From: Streptomyces griseoviridis
GTDB taxonomy: Bacteria; Actinomycetota; Actinomycetes; Streptomycetales; Streptomycetaceae
Assembly: GCA_014649155.1 (NCBI GenBank)
Contig: BMSM01000019.1
Coordinates: 62,001 to 126,000 of the forward strand
Length of the DNA: 64,000 bases
Direction: 5' to 3'
The position numbers and the translations under genes were made by a program. The notes beneath the pieces were generated by a model, which searched no databases, was not told the origin of the DNA, and saw nothing but the letters and a program-made list of their open reading frames with translations. Positions 59,184 through 64,000 of this stretch are shown piece by piece. Each line of letters starts with the position of its first letter. The stretch's first letter is position 1.

Positions 59184-59332
59184 GGGGTGTGCCGCTCCTT
59201 TCGTTCCGCTGGCTCTGATGGTCCGGTGGGACCGGTGGTTCCGGTGGTTCCGGTGGATTCGGGGGTTCCGGCGGACCCAGTGGGCCCGGGGTTCCGGTGG
59301 GCCTGCTGGTCCGGTGGTTCCGGTGGTCGCGC
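59184..59332. repeat. Low-complexity CCGGTGGTT repeats between tube and LysM genes
   Basis: The stretch repeats CCGGTGGTTC and variants of 9 bases. On the minus strand it would read Thr-Gly-Thr-Thr-Gly-Pro-like, but the phase shifts several times and the tube gene stops just before it, so it is not part of a gene as it stands. It could be the remains of a collagen-like extension or a slippage-prone spacer. Confidence 0.6.
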
Positions 59333-59758
59333 TCAGTCGGTGAAGCCGTGGTGGGCGATCTCCAGCACCTCGGTGGCGACGGCCGAGCCCCCGGGGTCGA
59401 AGGACGGTCCCTGCCAGCTCACCGGCAGGACCTCCAGCAGCCCCCAGCGGGCGACCTCCGAACCGTCCGCGCGCCGGGCCACGATGGTGCCGGTGGGGCG
59501 CTTGATGCCGGTCTGCACGGAGGAGATCCACTTGGCGACCTTCGTGGTGTCCGGGGTGAGCGGACGGGTCAGCCGGACGTTGGAGAAGGTGATGCGGGTG
59601 GGCAGCTGCCACACGAAGCCGTTGTTGCCGCCTTCCTGGCGCTGCTCGACCTCCACCTGCGACGACAGGCCCTCGCACCCGTTCCAGTAACCGAGGCTCT
59701 GGCCGTCGATCGAGAGGGAGAACCAGATGGTGGAACCCGGGTCCTGACGGGAGGGCAT
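59333..59758 (-). CDS. Contractile-system tail tube protein (gp19-like)
   Basis: This 141-residue protein matches the T4 gp19-like tube family of contractile injection systems: STIWFSLSIDGQSLGYWNGC, LSSQVEVEQRQEGGNNGF, LTRPLTPDTTKVAKWISSVQ, VLEIAHHGFTD. Six copies form each tube ring. Such loci usually have two or three tube paralogues (Afp1 and Afp5 types). The GC repeat region in front of the next gene separates it from Cis7. The other tube and sheath genes should lie beyond the window edge. Confidence 0.9.
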   Translation of the reverse strand: MPSRQDPGSTIWFSLSIDGQSLGYWNGCEGLSSQVEVEQRQEGGNNGFVWQLPTRITFSNVRLTRPLTPDTTKVAKWISSVQTGIKRPTGTIVARRADGSEVARWGLLEVLPVSWQGPSFDPGGSAVATEVLEIAHHGFTD

Positions 59759-59845
59759 CGAAGGCCGCCTTTCTGTCGGAGCGGTCGGAGGTGCGGGGGC
59801 TGCGGGTGCGGTCGGGACGGTCGGACCGGCCGGGCGGGCCGGAGG

Positions 59846-62800
59846 TCAGCGGCGGTCGTCGCGGAGTCTGCCGATCCGTTCGCGGTCCATCCGTAGCTCG
59901 GTGCGGACCAGGCGGGTGATGCGGCCGATGAGCCGGTGCACCAGTTCGTCGAGCTGGGCGTCGGTCAGCTCCTTCGGGTTCCAGGCGCCGGCCGCCGTCG
60001 GGGCGGGCGCGGGCGGCGGTTCCCGCCGGGCCGGAGCGGAGACCGCCGCCGAGGTGTGCCCGAGCGGGGGCGTCTCGCTGTACGGCGGTGGCGCGTCCTG
60101 CGCCGCGGCGCTCCGGTGCGGCTGGAGCGGGCTCAGCGTGGCGGAGACGGTGGCCGCCGCCGCGGCGGCGAGCGCACCGACCGCCGACCGCCGCGGGGTG
60201 CGCTGTACGGCGGTCCCCGCCGAGCCCTGGGGGAGCGACGGGGGCGCCGCCGGGCGGGGCGGGGCGAGGGCGGCCACCGGGAGGGCCGTGAGGGGGGCGG
60301 CCGGGGAGCCGGCCGGGGCCGCCGGCGCGGGCGTGCGCAGGGGTACGGCGGTGGGGGCGCCCTCGGCGGTGCGGCGCTGGACGGCCGGGGGGCTGCCCGG
60401 CCCGGCGGCGGAGAAGGCCGGCGGGAAGGGCGCCGGGGACGCGGTGGGGGGCGGGGGCGTGAGGCCGCCCAGGACGGGGAGGGCGGGGGCCGCCGCCCCG
60501 GTGCCGGCGGGGGCGTCCGGTGCGGTGGCGCGCTGGACGGGGACCACGAGGGGGGCCGGGGCGGCCGGGCGCGCGGTGTCCCGGCGGGGGGTGACGGCGG
60601 GGGGCACGGAGGCCGGGGCCGAGGCGCGCTGGACGGGGGTGCCGGGGCGGGCCGGCGCGGGCGCGGCGGCTTCGGCGCGCTGTACGGGGGCCACGACGGG
60701 GAGCGGGGCGGTGTGCCGGGCCGGGGGGCCGTCGGGGGCCGACGCCCGCTGGGTCCGGGCGGGGCCCTGGGCCGGTGGCGCCGGGGCGGAGGCGGGCTGG
60801 GTCCGGGGGCCGATCGCGGTGGCGGGGGTGGCGCGCTGGACGCGGGGGGCGTCGGGGACCGTGGCGCGCTGGACGCGGGGGCCGGCCGGCGCGGGGGGCG
60901 GCACGTCCTGGGCCGGGGGCGCGCCGGGGGTGGACGCCGTGGCGTGCGGGGCCGTCTCCGGGGAGGAGGGGGTCCGGGGTACGGCGGGCGCCGGCGGGTC
61001 ACCGGGGGAGGTGCGGCTCGGCCCCGGTGTCCCGCCGGGGGAAGTACGGCTCGGCTCGGAGGCGGCCGGGGCGGAGGCGAGGGGAAGCCGCTGGACGGCC
61101 GGCGAGGCCGTGTCCGCCGGGGCCGGGACGGCCGGGACGGCCGGGACCGCCGGGAGCGGGGCGCCGAGACCCGGGCGGCGGGCCGGACGCGGCACGTCGG
61201 TGGCCCGCTGCACCGGCGGACGCCCGGCGCCCGCCTCGGCGGCGGACCGCCGTACCGGGGCCGGGTCCGGCGAGGAGGCGGACGCGGACGGGGCGCCGGT
61301 ACGCGGGAGGGCGCGCTGCACGGCCGGTGCGGGGGTGGTGTCCGAGGTGGTGGCGGGCCGGCCGCCCGGGTGCCGCGCCGGGCCGGGGGCGGGCGCCGTA
61401 CGGGGGCGTTCGACCGGGAGGGCGGCGGGCGACGCGCCGGGGCCCGGGGCGTCCGGGGCGAGGCGCTGGACGGGCGGGGCGGAGGGGCCGGACGTGCCGG
61501 ACGGACCGGGCGGACTGGGCGGGGTGGAGGGGCCGGACGTGCCGGACGGACCGGACGGGGTGGAGGGGCCGGACGGCGGCGACGCCGGCCGGGTCGTCGG
61601 GGCCGGAGTGGACGTGGGGCCGCTCGGGGTGGCCGGGCTGTGGCGTTGGACGGCAGGGATGGCTTCCGGGGTGGCGGAAGCGGGTGCGGCGGGGGCCGGC
61701 CGCGCCGCGTCGGAGGCGGGACCGGGACGTGGGGGTTGCGTGGACCGGCGCCGGACCGGGACAGGCGTGGGGGGCGCGGTGGACGGGCCCGGTTGCCCGG
61801 GGGCGGTCGTGCGGGGCTGGACGGCGGGCGGCGCGGGCGTGCCCGGCTGTGCGGGGCTGGCCGCCGTGCGCTGGACCGGGGGCGGCGTGGCGGGCGCGGC
61901 GGGCGCGTCCGGTCGGGCCGGGTCGGTCGTGCGGGGCGGGACCGCCGGCGGGGTGGCGCCGGGGGCGGCCGGGGCGCTCGGGGTCGGCTGCGCGGGGCCG
62001 GTGGTCCGGTGCTGGACCGGGGACGGGGTGGTGCCGAGGGGCTTCGTGTCGCGGGCGCCGGTGGCCCGGCGCTGGACCGGCGGGGGCGCGGCGGGCGTGG
62101 CGGGCGCGTCCGGTCGGGCCGGGTCGGTCGTGCGGGGCCGGACCGCCGGCGGGGTGGCGCCGGGGGCGGCCGGGTCCTGCGGGGCCCGCTGCACGGGTGC
62201 GGTCGCCGTGCGCTGGACCGGGGGAGGCGTGGCGGACGTGCCCGGCCGCGCGGGGTCGGCCGCGCCGGGCCGCACCGGCGGCGTGCCGCCGGAGGGGGCC
62301 GGGTCGTGCGGGGCCGTCCCGCGCCGGACCGTGGACGGGGTGCTGCCGGAGGTGGCGGCCGGGTCCTGCGGGGCCGGCCGGGCGGTCGCCCGGCGCTGGA
62401 CCGGCGGGGGCGTGCCGGGCATGGCGGGCGCGTCGGGCCGCGCGGGGTCGGTCGTGCGGGGCCGGACCACCGGCGGTGTGCCGCCGGGGGCGGCCGACCC
62501 GGGCGCGGCGGAGTCACGTACGGCGGAGTCACCCGCTGCCGAGTCGCGCCCGGCCGGGGGACCGGCGTCCGCGGTCCGGGCGTCCGTGGCCCGTCGCTGC
62601 ACCGCGGGCGGCGTGGCACCGCCGGCGGCGCTCGGCGGCGTGGCGCCGCTCGTGACCCCCGACGGCGTGGCGCCACTCGGAGCCGTGCTGCCATCCGGTG
62701 CCGTGCTGCCGCCCGGTGCCGTGCTGCGGCCCGGCGCCGCGCCGCCCGGCGGCGTCGCCCCGTTCGTCGTGTCCGGCGCGGGGGACGGCGGGGCCGTCCG

Positions 62801-63844
62801 GCGCCGGACCGCGGGCGCGGCGGCGGCCCGCTGGACGGGGGCCGTACCGGCCGCCGGGGACGTCGCGGGGGCCGTCCGGGCACCGGGGCGCGCGGCCGGC
62901 GGGGCGGCGGGCGCCTCCGTACGGCGTGGTGCCGGGGCGGTGTCGCCGGCGCGGGAGACCGCCCGCTGGAGGGGCAGGGGGCCGGTGGGCGCGGTGGGCG
63001 CGGGGGAGGCGGGTGTACCGCCGCCCCTGCTGTCCCCGCCGTCGCCGCCGTCCCCGCCGTCCCGGTCCGCCGGCCGGGCCGCCGCGGTGGCCGGCGCCAC
63101 GCCCTGGGGCGCGGACTCCCGTCGCGCCGCGGGCAGGGACCTGCGCTGGACGGCCGGGGCGGCGACCGGCGCGGTGAGCAGGGGCCGGGTCCGGGCCGCC
63201 GGCGCCGCCGGCGCGGGGGTCACCCGGACGCCGCGCTGCGGTGCCGGAGCCGGTGCCGGCGGCAGGACGGGAGACGCCGGGACGGCGGGCACGGCCGCCC
63301 GCTGCACGGCGGGGCGCGACCGCGGGGCCCGGTCCGCCGGGGACGGCGACGACGCCCCCGGTACCCCCTGCTCGGTGGCGTCCGGCGGGTCCGCCGGGAG
63401 GGCCCGCAGAGGCACCACCGGCGTGCGCTGCACCCCCGTACCGGGAGCCGCGGTGGCCCGGGGCAGGGCCCGCGCGGGCCGCTCCAGGCCCGTCACCGGG
63501 CCGGCGGTGGGAGCGGCCGGCGCCGAGGGCAGCAGCCGCTGCGGTGAGGGGTCCAGGACACCGAGGGACGGCGTCCGGGCGAACGACGGGTTCTGCCAGG
63601 TGGGCAGTCGCCCGCCGAAGCCGCGGTCGGCGACCCCGGAGGGCCCGGCCGCGGTCCGCTGGATCGGCGGCAGCCCCGGCCACCCGGCCGCCCGGGGCGC
63701 CGGCGCCGCCTCGGCCGCCGGAGCCGACGCGGGCCCGGGTGCGGCGGGCACCGGTGCGGGCGCCGCCGCCGGACCCGTCGCCGGTGTCACGGCCGGGTCG
63801 GCGGGGCGCTCGCCCCGGCCGCGCAGACGGTCCAGGAACCCCAC
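59846..63844 (-). CDS. Giant Pro/Ala/Thr-rich PVQR-repeat protein of the injection system
   Basis: This 1,332-residue protein begins MGFLDRLRGRGERPADPAVT and is almost all disordered Pro, Ala, Thr, Arg, Gly and Ser, with at least 20 VQR motifs mostly as PPVQRRAT or AVQRAxx at irregular spacing. A conserved C-terminal domain (KELTDAQLDELVHRLIGRIT, then RLVRTELRMDRERIGRLRDD) is helical. It starts with GTG 63844, 3 bases after the DUF6760 stop. The frame was chosen because both ends are family-like; the long opposite-strand frames are shadows. A role as scaffold, cargo carrier or sheath-associated tail is inferred. Confidence 0.75.
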   Translation of the reverse strand: MGFLDRLRGRGERPADPAVTPATGPAAAPAPVPAAPGPASAPAAEAAPAPRAAGWPGLPPIQRTAAGPSGVADRGFGGRLPTWQNPSFARTPSLGVLDPSPQRLLPSAPAAPTAGPVTGLERPARALPRATAAPGTGVQRTPVVPLRALPADPPDATEQGVPGASSPSPADRAPRSRPAVQRAAVPAVPASPVLPPAPAPAPQRGVRVTPAPAAPAARTRPLLTAPVAAPAVQRRSLPAARRESAPQGVAPATAAARPADRDGGDGGDGGDSRGGGTPASPAPTAPTGPLPLQRAVSRAGDTAPAPRRTEAPAAPPAARPGARTAPATSPAAGTAPVQRAAAAPAVRRRTAPPSPAPDTTNGATPPGGAAPGRSTAPGGSTAPDGSTAPSGATPSGVTSGATPPSAAGGATPPAVQRRATDARTADAGPPAGRDSAAGDSAVRDSAAPGSAAPGGTPPVVRPRTTDPARPDAPAMPGTPPPVQRRATARPAPQDPAATSGSTPSTVRRGTAPHDPAPSGGTPPVRPGAADPARPGTSATPPPVQRTATAPVQRAPQDPAAPGATPPAVRPRTTDPARPDAPATPAAPPPVQRRATGARDTKPLGTTPSPVQHRTTGPAQPTPSAPAAPGATPPAVPPRTTDPARPDAPAAPATPPPVQRTAASPAQPGTPAPPAVQPRTTAPGQPGPSTAPPTPVPVRRRSTQPPRPGPASDAARPAPAAPASATPEAIPAVQRHSPATPSGPTSTPAPTTRPASPPSGPSTPSGPSGTSGPSTPPSPPGPSGTSGPSAPPVQRLAPDAPGPGASPAALPVERPRTAPAPGPARHPGGRPATTSDTTPAPAVQRALPRTGAPSASASSPDPAPVRRSAAEAGAGRPPVQRATDVPRPARRPGLGAPLPAVPAVPAVPAPADTASPAVQRLPLASAPAASEPSRTSPGGTPGPSRTSPGDPPAPAVPRTPSSPETAPHATASTPGAPPAQDVPPPAPAGPRVQRATVPDAPRVQRATPATAIGPRTQPASAPAPPAQGPARTQRASAPDGPPARHTAPLPVVAPVQRAEAAAPAPARPGTPVQRASAPASVPPAVTPRRDTARPAAPAPLVVPVQRATAPDAPAGTGAAAPALPVLGGLTPPPPTASPAPFPPAFSAAGPGSPPAVQRRTAEGAPTAVPLRTPAPAAPAGSPAAPLTALPVAALAPPRPAAPPSLPQGSAGTAVQRTPRRSAVGALAAAAAATVSATLSPLQPHRSAAAQDAPPPYSETPPLGHTSAAVSAPARREPPPAPAPTAAGAWNPKELTDAQLDELVHRLIGRITRLVRTELRMDRERIGRLRDDRR

Positions 63845-63847
63845 AGA

Positions 63848-64000
63848 TCAGTCCTCCGCCTCGGACCGCGTCACGAAGGACGCGATCTGTTCCGTGTACC
63901 GGCGGCGGTCGTGGTGCTCCAGGTCCAGGATCGCCTCCAGGCTCCAGTGGAAGTGGTAGGCGACGTACGCGATCTCCTCGTGCAGCCGGTCGGTCGCGTA
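63848..64000 (-). CDS. DUF6760 injection-system protein, C-terminal part
   Basis: Only the last 50 residues are in the window; the start lies beyond the edge. The sequence (YATDRLHEEIAYVAYHFHWS, LEAILDLEHHDRRRYTEQIA, ending SFVTRSEAED) matches DUF6760, a short conserved protein found in contractile injection system loci. It stops 3 bases before the repeat-protein start, so the two are co-translated. Confidence 0.8.
   Translation of the reverse strand, partial: YATDRLHEEIAYVAYHFHWSLEAILDLEHHDRRRYTEQIASFVTRSEAED

Noticed and set aside
60133..62883. 916-codon minus-strand frame inside the same region
   Set aside because: It is a +1 shadow of the repeat gene, with Pro/Arg-only sequence, and does not share the conserved ends.
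59901..63959. 1,352-codon plus-strand frame opposite the PVQR-repeat protein
   Set aside because: It is only Gly/Arg/Ala/Val-rich shadow of the high-GC minus-strand gene, starts in the antisense of its C-terminus and has no motif.
52164..64000. Reading the cluster as a prophage
   Set aside because: There is no head, terminase, portal, holin or integrase gene; LysM, baseplate, spike and DUF6760 together are those of a contractile injection system.

Overview
The window is very GC-rich, codons end almost always in G or C, many starts are GTG, and the gene set (mshA mycothiol synthesis, CarD, msiK, phoR-phoP, many TetR/GntR regulators, a cytosolic contractile injection system) is that of a Streptomyces chromosome core. 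From memory, the order mshA, gpmA, nickel-binding DUF4242 protein, phoU, phoR-phoP, carD, ispD-ispF, cysS, rlmB, msiK, tRNA-Thr, contractile injection system matches the S. coelicolor SCO4204 to SCO4260s neighbourhood.

1 to 5 kb holds the end of an asparaginase, an Eis-type acetyltransferase and a duplicated module in which a roughly 60-residue membrane protein is divergent from a GntR-type regulator. Both copies share a 15-bp palindrome, and the second continues into a HAD hydrolase. 5 to 19 kb is a mosaic of small regulator-plus-target units: a two-domain APH-fold kinase with an apparent frameshift, a HelR-like RNA polymerase-recycling ATPase, an SGNH hydrolase, a TetR/EF-G-binding pair with a clear operator, a hydrolase/TetR pair with another operator, RidA, a decayed TetX-like monooxygenase, an XRE-hbhA-DUF2516 block that mirrors mycobacterial Rv0474-Rv0476, and a receiver-PP2C phosphatase.

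19 to 28 kb has an NlpC/P60 hydrolase, a methyltransferase, mshA behind a sigma-R-type promoter, YbjN, an AraC/DUF2000 pair, an MFS pump and gpmA. The last 90 bp of the gpmA locus (3' coding end plus terminator) recurs 3.76 kb downstream, bracketing a small accessory island with a KorSA-like GntR regulator, a Nudix protein and an anti-sigma-type ATPase, but no visible integrase. A second accessory, partly AT-rich stretch with two hypothetical proteins and a truncated GntR remnant follows to about 34.4 kb.

34.6 to 52 kb returns to core genes: a stand-alone PcrA/UvrD-tail-like protein, the nickel-binding protein next to an unlisted 51-residue cysteine-rich peptide, phoU and phoR-phoP with a PHO box between them, a lipoprotein, carD, ispD-ispF, cysS, rlmB, DoxX, a sugar nucleotidyltransferase, msiK, a WYL regulator with its palindromic operator and a DUF3224 target, and tRNA-Thr(TGT).

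52 to 64 kb is the downstream half of a contractile injection system operon on the minus strand: DUF6760 (cut by the window edge), a 1,332-residue PVQR-repeat protein, tube, LysM baseplate, VgrG-like spike, gp25, baseplate J, tail protein I, and a translationally coupled zinc-ribbon membrane protein resembling the CisA type. Many genes across the window carry a TANNNT box 6 or 7 nt before the start codon, suggesting widespread leaderless transcription.
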